A DNA stretch of 20,487 nucleotides from an uncultured Odoribacter sp. GTDB lineage: Bacteria; Bacteroidota; Bacteroidia; Bacteroidales; Marinifilaceae. The notes beneath the pieces were generated by a model. It was not told where the DNA came from and did no database searches. It was given only the letters and a program-made list of their open reading frames with translations. The DNA lies in the NCBI GenBank assembly GCA_900544025.1, contig UQTM01000058.1, forward strand, positions 1 to 20,487. Direction: 5' to 3'. The number at the start of each line of letters is the position of its first letter. Position 1 is the first letter of the stretch. Position numbers and translations under genes: made by a program. This document shows, in pieces, positions 1 through 6,313 of this stretch.

Positions 1-219
1 GTTTCGTTTTTCCCTTTTATTTATAGCGATTATTATATTCTGGAACTGGAACCGGAGCATTATGAGTGGGTTTTGGTAGGCAGCTCTTCTCCCCGGTATT
101 TGTGGATACTGAGCCGCACGCCACAACTTCCGGAAGAAACGGTTTCCCGGATACTGACCCGCGCCCGGGTGCGGGGATACGATGTAAATGCCCTGATATT
201 CCCGGCGCAGAAAAAGTGA
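1..219 (+). CDS. Lipocalin family protein (Blc type), C-terminal part
   Basis: This is the last 72 codons of a gene that enters from the left edge, in frame 1 with a TGA stop at 217-219. The translation begins VSFFPFIYSDYYILELEPE and continues with HYEWVLVGSSSPRYLWILSR. This matches the last beta-strands of bacterial lipocalins (Blc): a PF..DYYVLELD-like strand, then a W.LVG.P.R.YLWILSRTP-like strand. The tail (PEETVSRILTRARVRGYD) fits the C-terminal helix of the family. Blc lipocalins are usually outer-membrane lipoproteins that bind lysophospholipids or fatty acids; the lipobox would be upstream of the window. The gene converges on the yccF-like gene with only 16 bases between the stops, and I see no hairpin terminator there. 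The family call is fairly sure because several conserved strands are present, but the N-terminal GxWY motif cannot be checked. Confidence 0.8.
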   Translation, partial: VSFFPFIYSDYYILELEPEHYEWVLVGSSSPRYLWILSRTPQLPEETVSRILTRARVRGYDVNALIFPAQKK

Positions 220-235
220 CCGGCAGCGTAAAGGT

Positions 236-604
236 TTATTTGATATCGTGTCCGAAAGGAGTAAGGGCGAGACTCGCCAGCTTAAAATGTTGCAAGCCGA
301 AAGGGATCCCGACGATCGTAATCAGGAATAATATGCCGAATCCCACATGGGTTAAGAAGATCGGAACTCCTCCCACGAAAAACCAGATGATATTCATAAA
401 GATGGAGAGGCAGCCGTGTGCGGCCTCTTTGTGAACGATCTGGCTGCCGAAAGGCCAAAGAGCCAATATTCCCAGTTTAAGTGTTTGTAAGCCGAAAGGA
501 ATCCCGACGATCGTGATAAATAGAGCGATACTCGATATAAAATACTCTATGGCGATCAAAATGCCTCCAAAGATAAGCCAGATAATATTCCCTAAGATTT
601 TCAT
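236..604 (-). CDS. yccF: YccF family inner membrane protein (two-repeat)
   Basis: A 122-residue hydrophobic protein beginning MKILGNIIWLIFGG. It contains two copies of the YccF repeat: a membrane helix followed by ITIVGIPFGLQTLKLG..ALWPFG at about residues 30-55, and ITIVGIPFGLQHFKLA..ALTPFG near the C-terminus. Each repeat is preceded by a NIIW helix, so the protein is an internal duplication, as in E. coli YccF. The reading frame stays open upstream to 745, but I chose the ATG at 604: the protein then starts exactly at the first repeat, and the upstream residues are not family-like and would overlap the divergent gene at 699. Its function is unknown; it is an inner-membrane protein with no catalytic residues that I can see. 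A TATTTTTG sequence (610-617 on this strand) lies so close to the ATG that it would give an almost leaderless mRNA, so I do not call it a promoter. Confidence 0.85.
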   Translation of the reverse strand: MKILGNIIWLIFGGILIAIEYFISSIALFITIVGIPFGLQTLKLGILALWPFGSQIVHKEAAHGCLSIFMNIIWFFVGGVPIFLTHVGFGILFLITIVGIPFGLQHFKLASLALTPFGHDIK

Positions 605-658
605 ATTTTCAAAAATAATTAATTTTTGCGATAGGAGGTAGTTTTTGTGAAAAATATT

Positions 659-666
659 TATATTTG
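659..666 (+). promoter_or_regulatory. Possible -7 promoter element (TATATTTG) of the ECF-S/PRTase genes
   Basis: TATATTTG matches the Bacteroidota -7 consensus TAnnTTTG and lies 32 bases before the ATG at 699. There is no TTTG at the usual spacing upstream (the closest ends only 11 bases before it), so the -33 half is unsupported and the call is tentative. Confidence 0.35.
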
Positions 667-698
667 AGAATCTATTTTTAAATTCTAAATTTTTTATT

Positions 699-1220
699 AT
701 GCAGGCAGTTAGTTCATTTCGTGCTGTTAATCTTTCGATTAGCAATTATAGGACCTATTTATTTGCGATGCTTTTTATTGCGGGTAATGTGCTGTTGCCT
801 CAGCTTTGCCATTCGATCCCCGATGGAGGGAAAATACTATTGCCGATCTACTTTTTTACTTTGATCGCTTCATATAAGTTCGGCATAAAAGTGGGGTTGC
901 TTACGGCTTTGCTTTCTCCCTTGTGCAATTATTTCTTGTTTGGCATGCCGTCCGCCGGGATGTTGCCGGTGTTGTTGGTGAAGTCTTCTTTGCTGGCCGT
1001 TGCCGCTTCGTGGATTGCTTTGAAAAGCCAGAAGTTGTCTGTATGGCATATTGTCCTGGTGGTGTTGATTTATCAGATTGCCGGAGGCATAGCCGAATGG
1101 GCGATCAGTGGCTCGCTGTTCGCCGCTTTGCAGGATTTCCGCTTGGGAGTGCCGGGGATGCTTTTGCAGGTAGCGGGGGGATGGCTGGTGTTAAAGTTGA
1201 TGGCAAAATATGAGATATAA
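699..1220 (+). CDS. ECF transporter S-component-like membrane protein
   Basis: A 173-residue protein with about six hydrophobic segments (roughly residues 21-38, 46-60, 65-85, 89-107, 115-135 and 150-170). Its size and topology are typical of substrate-binding S components of energy-coupling-factor (ECF) vitamin and metabolite importers. Patterns such as LLPIYFFTLIASYKFG, LTALLSPLCNYFLFGMPS and the following LPVLLVKSS segment resemble S components. No ECF ATPase or T component is in the window, so it would have to share a module encoded elsewhere (group II arrangement). Its last 11 bases overlap the start of the phosphoribosyltransferase gene, which implies translational coupling and suggests that the imported substrate may be a nucleobase or other PRTase substrate; that link is inference. 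It is divergent from the yccF-like gene. The start at 699 follows an A/T-rich leader with a TATATTTG element at 659-666. Confidence 0.72.
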   Translation: MQAVSSFRAVNLSISNYRTYLFAMLFIAGNVLLPQLCHSIPDGGKILLPIYFFTLIASYKFGIKVGLLTALLSPLCNYFLFGMPSAGMLPVLLVKSSLLAVAASWIALKSQKLSVWHIVLVVLIYQIAGGIAEWAISGSLFAALQDFRLGVPGMLLQVAGGWLVLKLMAKYEI

Positions 1221-1617
1221 AAGTTTTGGCGAAGTTTTGTCGCAGTTTGAAAAGGTGGTTTTCGACGAGAAATTCGACCTGCTGGTGGCTATTGCTAACG
1301 GAGGGATTATTCCCGCTGCGATTTTGAATCAGAAATTGGATATTGAAATTCAATTACTGAAATTACATTTGAGAGATGCTTCTCAAAAACAGCTTTTCGA
1401 ACGGCCTCAGTTATTGGAAGAGATAAAGTTTGAGGTGGCCGGAAGAAATATTTTGCTGGTGGAAGACCGGGTGAAAACCGGAGCTACCCTGAATTATGCC
1501 CGTGCGCTTTTGGAAGATGCCGGAGCCGCTAAAGTGAAGACTTTTGCCGTCAATGGAAAAGCGGATTATTGCCTGTATGATGAATTGTGCTTCCGTTTTC
1601 CCTGGCGGATCGATTGA
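1210..1617 (+). CDS. Phosphoribosyltransferase (type I PRTase fold, purine-type)
   Basis: A 135-residue type I phosphoribosyltransferase. The PRPP-binding loop is ILLVEDRVKTGATL at residues 81-94 (family pattern hhhhDD...TGxT, here with ED in place of DD). The pyrophosphate loop is AIANGGIIPA near residues 28-37. The C-terminus DYCLYDELCFRFPW resembles the 'DYy....w..FPWe' end of xanthine/hypoxanthine-guanine-type PRTases, which favours a purine-like base over orotate or uracil, although the substrate cannot be fixed from sequence. It is short for the fold, with a minimal hood. The ATG at 1210 lies inside the last codons of the ECF-S-like gene, an 11-base overlap, so the two are probably co-translated. 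About 94 bases separate it from the DUF362 gene, and I see no terminator between them. Confidence 0.82.
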   Translation: MRYKSFGEVLSQFEKVVFDEKFDLLVAIANGGIIPAAILNQKLDIEIQLLKLHLRDASQKQLFERPQLLEEIKFEVAGRNILLVEDRVKTGATLNYARALLEDAGAAKVKTFAVNGKADYCLYDELCFRFPWRID

Positions 1618-1711
1618 CGTTGCCGGAAAATATTTTAAACCTGTGTAGAGGAGTGAAGAGGATATACGAGCGATATTGGAGGGTGCATTTATAATAAAAA
1701 CATCTGAAAGA

Positions 1712-2644
1712 ATGAACAGACGTGAATTTTTAAAAGCAGTAGCACTGACGGGAGTAGCCACCTCTTTGAAATGGGGCGACTCTATGGATTTATTTGCACA
1801 GACATTACCGGCTTCCACTTCCGGATGCGATTTAGTGGCTGTCATGGGTGGAGAACCCGCCGAAATGTTCCGCAAGGCGATTGTGGAATTCGGAGGTATG
1901 GGAAAGTTTGTAAAGGCCGGGCAGAAGGTTGTGATAAAGCCTAATATCGGCTGGGATAAAGTGCCGGAGTTAGCCGGAAATACCAATCCTGACCTGGTGG
2001 TGGAAATTATAAAACAATGTTTTGCCGCCGGAGCTAAAGAGGTTGTGGTTTTCGACCATACCTGCGACGATTGGCGGAAATGCTATAAGAACAGCGGTAT
2101 CGAGGATGCCGCAAAGGCTGCCGGAGCCAAGGTGATGCCGGCGCACGAGGAATCATATTACCGGGAGGTGGAATTACCGCAGGGCAAGAGTTTGAAGAAG
2201 GCAAAAATCCATACTGCGATTTTAGATTGCGATGTGTGGATCAATGTGCCTGTTCTGAAAAATCACGGGGGAGCCAAAATGACGATTTCCATGAAAAATC
2301 ATATGGGAATCGTTTGGGACAGGGGATTTTTCCACCGGAACGATTTGCAGCAATGTATTGCCGATATATGCACTTTGAGTAAACCTGCCGTGTTGAATGT
2401 GGTGGATGCTTACCGGGTGATGAAAACCAACGGGCCCCGTGGAAAATCGGCCGCTGATGTAGTGTCTCCGAAAGGTTTGTTCGTTTCCACCGATATTGTG
2501 GCGGTGGATACTGCCGCTACAAAATTCTTCAATCAAATAGAAAATATGCCGCTCGAAGTGGTGGGACATCTTGCCAAAGGCGAAGAGTTGAAAGTGGGAA
2601 CAATGGATATCGATAGCCTGAATGTGAAAAGGATAAAAATGTAA
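1712..2644 (+). CDS. DUF362 domain protein with Tat signal peptide
   Basis: A 310-residue protein that starts MNRREFLKAVALTG, a twin-arginine (Tat) signal with RR-x-FLK, so it is probably exported folded, most likely with a cofactor. An in-frame ATG at 1676 would add 12 residues in front of the Tat motif; I prefer 1712 because the twin arginines then sit at residues 3-4. The mature part matches DUF362: VVIKPNIGWD near residue 75, then a TNPDLVVEII helix and AGAKEVVVFDHT, and later VPVLKNHGGAKMTISMKNHMG. The domain is often linked to Fe-S proteins, but no CxxC ferredoxin motif is present in this copy. It is followed after one base by the ferredoxin-rich membrane protein at 2646, so the two are almost certainly co-expressed and may form a periplasm-facing redox pair. 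The biochemical role is unknown. Confidence 0.85.
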   Translation: MNRREFLKAVALTGVATSLKWGDSMDLFAQTLPASTSGCDLVAVMGGEPAEMFRKAIVEFGGMGKFVKAGQKVVIKPNIGWDKVPELAGNTNPDLVVEIIKQCFAAGAKEVVVFDHTCDDWRKCYKNSGIEDAAKAAGAKVMPAHEESYYREVELPQGKSLKKAKIHTAILDCDVWINVPVLKNHGGAKMTISMKNHMGIVWDRGFFHRNDLQQCIADICTLSKPAVLNVVDAYRVMKTNGPRGKSAADVVSPKGLFVSTDIVAVDTAATKFFNQIENMPLEVVGHLAKGEELKVGTMDIDSLNVKRIKM

Positions 2645-2645
2645 G

Positions 2646-4166
2646 ATGCTGAAAAAGATTCGTATCACGATTGCTGTGCTTCTGTTCACTGCAATCACAT
2701 TTTATTTTTTGGATTTTGTTGGGGTGCTGCCCTCATCGTTCCCGAATCTTGCCCGGATTCAATTTATCCCGGCATTGTTGTCGGGGACTTTGGTCGTTTT
2801 AGGTCTGCTTTTGTTGCTGACATTTCTATTCGGGCGGATATATTGTTCCGCGATTTGTCCGTTGGGAATATTGCAGGATGTGGTGGCCTGGTTTGCCCGC
2901 CGGATAAACCGGAAAAAACGGTATTCCTTCAGCCGGGAGAAAAAATGGCTTCGCTACATCGTGCTGGGAGGGGTTGTTGTGGCTTTTTTTCTTGGAGGGA
3001 CCGTGGTGTTGAGTTTGCTCGATCCTTATAGCGCTTTCGGACGAATGGCCGTGAATGTGTTCCGTCCCGTATATATGGGGATCAATAATTTGGGGGCTGC
3101 CGTTTTAAATCATTTCGATAATTATTCTTTGTATCATACCGATATTTATGTGCTGAGCCTGTTTTCTTTGCTGGCGGGGATTATAACTTTTTTAATCGTG
3201 GCTTTTTTGGCTTATCGGTACGGGCGAACTTATTGCAATACGATTTGTCCGGTAGGGACAGTTCTCGGCGTAATATCCCGCTGGTCGCTCTGGCGGGTGA
3301 GGATCGACCGGGAAGCCTGCATAAGTTGCGGGTTATGTGAAAGAAAATGCAAATCGTCCTGTATCGATAGTAAAGGTAAGACCGTGGACGGTAGCCGTTG
3401 CGTGGCTTGTTATAATTGCATTACTTCCTGTCATAAGCAGGCGCTTTCTTATCGTCCTGTATGGAAAAAAGCGGCGGTGGAAGTTGCCCGGGCCGATGCC
3501 GGAAAACGGCAATTTTTTGCAGCTCTGGCTGTTACTGCTCTGGCTGTCGTGCCCCGGAAGACCTGGGCTATAGAAATTACTTCCATGGGAGGGAACAAGC
3601 CCTACAAGAAACAGCATCCGCTGAGTCCGCCGGGAGCTGTGAGTGCCGCTCATTTGCTGGATCACTGCACGGCTTGTCATCTTTGTGTGGCAAAATGTCC
3701 GTCGAGGGTTTTGAAACCTGCATTTATGGAATACGGTGTGGGGGGAATGATGCAGCCCATGATGGATTTCGAGCATGGATTTTGTAATTTCGATTGTACG
3801 GTATGTACGGAGGTATGCCCTAATGGGGCATTGCTCAAACTGACTAAGCAGGAAAAGCACACTTTGCAAGTAGGGCAGGTGGTGTTTGTCAAGGAAAACT
3901 GTATCGTTTATACAGAGGAGACCAGTTGTGGAGCATGTTCCGAACATTGCCCCACACAGGCGGTGAGTATGCAGCCTTATAAAAACGGTTTGACGATACC
4001 TGTCGTCAATCCCGATATTTGCGTAGGTTGCGGCGGTTGCGAATATGTCTGCCCGGTAAGGCCTTTCCGGGCTATTTACATTGAAGGAAACCCTGTTCAT
4101 CAGCAAGCCGTTCCTTTTAAAGAAGCGGAGAAGAAAGAGATAGAACTGGACGGTTTTGGTTTCTGA
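2646..4166 (+). CDS. Polytopic 4Fe-4S protein, NapH-NapG-like fusion
   Basis: A 506-residue protein in two parts. Residues 1-265 are NapH/CcoG-like: membrane segments near 8-26, 40-62, 104-125 and 167-190, the paired CSAICPLG (67-74) and CNTICPVG (197-204) motifs that follow two of the helices, and two 4Fe-4S motifs, CISCGLCERKC (225-235) and CVACYNCITSC (252-262). Residues 286-308 form a second hydrophobic stretch after KRQFF, like a relic Tat signal. Residues 340-506 are NapG-like, with four more Cys motifs: CTACHLCVAKC (341-351), CNFDCTVCTEVC (380-391), C419 plus CGACSEHC (428-435), and CVGCGGCEYVC (459-469). Together they could hold six clusters. The family role of NapGH is to pass electrons from menaquinol to periplasmic enzymes; no nap, nrf or nos gene is nearby, so the acceptor here is unknown. 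The gene is tightly coupled to the Tat-exported DUF362 protein (1-base gap). Confidence 0.83.
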   Translation: MLKKIRITIAVLLFTAITFYFLDFVGVLPSSFPNLARIQFIPALLSGTLVVLGLLLLLTFLFGRIYCSAICPLGILQDVVAWFARRINRKKRYSFSREKKWLRYIVLGGVVVAFFLGGTVVLSLLDPYSAFGRMAVNVFRPVYMGINNLGAAVLNHFDNYSLYHTDIYVLSLFSLLAGIITFLIVAFLAYRYGRTYCNTICPVGTVLGVISRWSLWRVRIDREACISCGLCERKCKSSCIDSKGKTVDGSRCVACYNCITSCHKQALSYRPVWKKAAVEVARADAGKRQFFAALAVTALAVVPRKTWAIEITSMGGNKPYKKQHPLSPPGAVSAAHLLDHCTACHLCVAKCPSRVLKPAFMEYGVGGMMQPMMDFEHGFCNFDCTVCTEVCPNGALLKLTKQEKHTLQVGQVVFVKENCIVYTEETSCGACSEHCPTQAVSMQPYKNGLTIPVVNPDICVGCGGCEYVCPVRPFRAIYIEGNPVHQQAVPFKEAEKKEIELDGFGF

Positions 4167-4197
4167 TCCTGTCTTTGTGCCGTCCTGAAATAGCGTA

Positions 4198-4226
4198 CCC
4201 CAAAAGTTTATATTTAACTTTTGGGG
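4198..4226. terminator. Hairpin between convergent genes
   Basis: A perfect 11-bp inverted repeat (CCCCAAAAGTT at 4198-4208 and its complement at 4216-4226) with a 7-base A/T loop. It lies 31 bases after the ferredoxin-protein stop and before the SulP stop, which is read from the other strand. It has no long T-run on either side, so it could serve as a weak bidirectional terminator or as an mRNA 3' end stabiliser. Confidence 0.6.
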
Positions 4227-4274
4227 CACGGTTTATTTGCCGGAATTCCTGTCGGAAATCTGTCCGTTATGGGT

Positions 4275-5951
4275 TTATTGCTTCAATAGTTCTTCACTTC
4301 GTTTTAAGGCTTCGTGTATATTGCTGCAAACATTCTCTTCGCCGATAATCTTTGTGAAGCCTGCCTTTTCAAGCGTTTGATGCACCTGTTCATTTACTCC
4401 GGAAAGGATCACTTTGATTTTTTCTTTAGCCGATAGGCGGTAAAGGCTTTCCAGGTTGTGTAGTCCGGTGGTGTCCATAAATGGAACTTTTCGCATGCGG
4501 ATAATGCGAATATCCGGTTTGTCGCCGATCATTTTCATACATTCGTCGAATTTGTTGGCTACACCGAAAAAGAACGGGCCGTCGATTTCATACACTTCGA
4601 CACCTTTGGGGACGATCAGTTTTTCTTCTTCATGAATGATTTCGCCCTCATGGGAAAGGTCGATTTCATTTTTGGAAACCGTAATATGCGTTACCTCGCT
4701 CATCCGTTTCATGAATAATACCAAAGCCAGCAATAAGCCGACTTCTATGGCGATGGTCAGGTCGAAAATTACCGTCAGCAGGAAGGTCGTCAATAATACG
4801 GCTACATCTGATCTGGAATTTTTCATCAGCGATTTGAATGTCCGCCATTCGCTCATGTTGTAGGAAACGATTACCAATACCCCTGCCAGGCAAGCCATAG
4901 GGATATGTTTGGTAAGCGGGCCTAAGAATAAAAGGATCAGCAGCAATACCACGGCATGTATCAATCCTGCCACAGGGGTACGTCCGCCGTTGTTGATGTT
5001 GGTCATGGTACGGGCGATCGCTCCGGTAGCGGGAATTCCTCCGAAGAACGGGGTTATGATGTTGGCAGCTCCCTGTGCGATCAGCTCCGTGTTAGAATTG
5101 TGTTGCTGTCCCGTTACCCCGTCGGCGACAGTGGCCGACAGTAACGATTCGATCGCCCCTAATATGGCAATGGTGAAAGCTGCGGGTAAAAGCTGGTTGA
5201 TCGTTTCAATGTTAAAGGCCAGTCCTTCGGGAGTAGGCAGGGAAGCATTGATCTCGAACCGGTCGCCGATGGTTTCCAGCCCTGTAATTCCTGCGTGGTG
5301 ACGAAGCAGATAGCTGACAACGGTCATGACAACGATCGCTACCAGAGAGCCGGGTATTTTTTTTATAAATTTCGGAGTGATTATAATCAGGAGAATACTG
5401 CCGATCCCTACCCCCAGAGAGAGCAGGTTTACCGTGTCGAAACTTTTAAAATAAGCAATCCATTTTGAAATGAAATCGGCAGGAACGGATGCCATGTTTA
5501 ATCCGAACAGGTCTTTAATCTGAGTCGTGAAAATGGTCAGGGCGATACCGCTTGTAAAACCGACGACGATGGGATAAGGAATAAACCGGATGATCGTACC
5601 TAATTTAAAGGCTCCCATGAGAACTAAAATAATTCCGGCCATAACGGTGGCGATCGCCAGTCCTTCCAGCCCGAATTGCTGGACAATGCCATATACGATC
5701 ACGATAAAAGCCCCCGTAGGCCCTCCGATTTGTACGGAACTGCCTCCTAAAAACGATATGATAAAGCCGGCAATGATAGCCGTAATTAATCCTTTTTCCG
5801 GACTTACACCAGAGGCAATACCGAAGGCGATGGCTAAAGGTAAGGCTACGATTCCGACGATGATTCCGGCCATCAGGTCGGCAAAGAATTTTTCTTTGTT
5901 GTAATTTTTAATTGCACTGAATAGTACAGGTTGAAAATCAAAGTGTTTCAT
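4275..5951 (-). CDS. SulP family inorganic anion transporter with STAS domain
   Basis: A 558-residue transporter. The N-terminal MKHFDFQPVLFSAIKNYNKE leads into FADLMAGIIVGIVALPLAIAFG, the start of the SulP sulfate/anion/bicarbonate transporter membrane domain. Conserved stretches include FIISFLGGSSVQIGGPTGAF and ADGVTGQQHNSNTELIAQG with AANIITPFFGGIPATGAIAR. The C-terminal part (about the last 125 residues) is a STAS domain with FMDTTGLHNLESL, the region that matches the anti-sigma antagonist fold. Substrates in the family range from sulfate to bicarbonate and dicarboxylates; nothing here decides between them. I start at the ATG at 5951: the in-frame ATG at 5981 overlaps the -7 element at 5979-5986, so it cannot be on that transcript. 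It stands alone, convergent with the ferredoxin gene. Confidence 0.92.
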   Translation of the reverse strand: MKHFDFQPVLFSAIKNYNKEKFFADLMAGIIVGIVALPLAIAFGIASGVSPEKGLITAIIAGFIISFLGGSSVQIGGPTGAFIVIVYGIVQQFGLEGLAIATVMAGIILVLMGAFKLGTIIRFIPYPIVVGFTSGIALTIFTTQIKDLFGLNMASVPADFISKWIAYFKSFDTVNLLSLGVGIGSILLIIITPKFIKKIPGSLVAIVVMTVVSYLLRHHAGITGLETIGDRFEINASLPTPEGLAFNIETINQLLPAAFTIAILGAIESLLSATVADGVTGQQHNSNTELIAQGAANIITPFFGGIPATGAIARTMTNINNGGRTPVAGLIHAVVLLLILLFLGPLTKHIPMACLAGVLVIVSYNMSEWRTFKSLMKNSRSDVAVLLTTFLLTVIFDLTIAIEVGLLLALVLFMKRMSEVTHITVSKNEIDLSHEGEIIHEEEKLIVPKGVEVYEIDGPFFFGVANKFDECMKMIGDKPDIRIIRMRKVPFMDTTGLHNLESLYRLSAKEKIKVILSGVNEQVHQTLEKAGFTKIIGEENVCSNIHEALKRSEELLKQ

Positions 5952-5978
5952 GTCATTGAATATTTCTGTAACGGATTG

Positions 5979-5986
5979 CAAAATTA
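5979..5986 (-). promoter_or_regulatory. -7 promoter element (TAATTTTG) of the SulP gene
   Basis: On the minus strand TAATTTTG matches TAnnTTTG and ends 27 bases before the ATG at 5951, giving an expected leader of about 20 bases. I see no clear TTTG at the -33 position. The element decides the SulP start codon. Confidence 0.5.
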
Positions 5987-6276
5987 TAAAAAAATAATTT
6001 AAATGGATTTATAAACGAAAAGTAATAGATGAGTGCCCGGCCGAATGTTTTATGAAATAGGGGAAGGGAATTTATTTTAAAGATAGATGCCGGTTTTATA
6101 AATTCAAAAAGAAGAGGAATACTCGGAGTGAGGTTCGAAAATGAATTTTATTTTATGGGGTGAAAAGGTGTTGTACCCCTTGCTATGAAAGCTGTTGTAG
6201 GAGTGAAGAGAAGGGTTTCTCGTATTTCGTTTTTTAAAAGTGTTTCTAACGGAAGAGGATTTTTTGGAATTTGTTT
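5987..6276. other. Intergenic region between divergent SulP and PurF-like genes
   Basis: About 290 A/T-rich bases between the two divergent promoter elements. An open frame of about 65 codons on the minus strand (6148-6345) overlaps the start of the PurF-like gene and has a low-complexity K/P/T-rich composition, so I do not believe it is coding. I see no RNA gene, repeat or strong hairpin. Confidence 0.5.
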
Positions 6277-6284
6277 TATTTTTG
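6277..6284 (+). promoter_or_regulatory. -7 promoter element (TATTTTTG) of the PurF-like gene
   Basis: TATTTTTG fits the Bacteroidota -7 consensus 29 bases before the ATG at 6314, predicting a leader of about 20-25 bases. TTTG tetramers exist upstream, but none at the expected 19-21 base spacing. Confidence 0.5.
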
Positions 6285-6313
6285 TCGGATAAATTTCAAC
6301 ATTCATTTTATTT

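Noticed and set aside
610..617. TATTTTTG on the minus strand as the yccF promoter
   Set aside because: It is only 6 bases before the ATG and would give an essentially leaderless mRNA; with no -33 element it is probably a chance A/T match.
1676..1711. Upstream ATG extending the DUF362 protein by 12 residues
   Set aside because: It would place extra residues before the twin-arginine motif; the ATG at 1712 gives a standard Tat signal.
3333..4229. 298-codon open frame on the minus strand
   Set aside because: It lies entirely opposite the ferredoxin-fusion gene, and its translation is a low-complexity, H/R/S/T-rich mixture with no domain. The Cys motifs on the plus strand prove that strand is coding.
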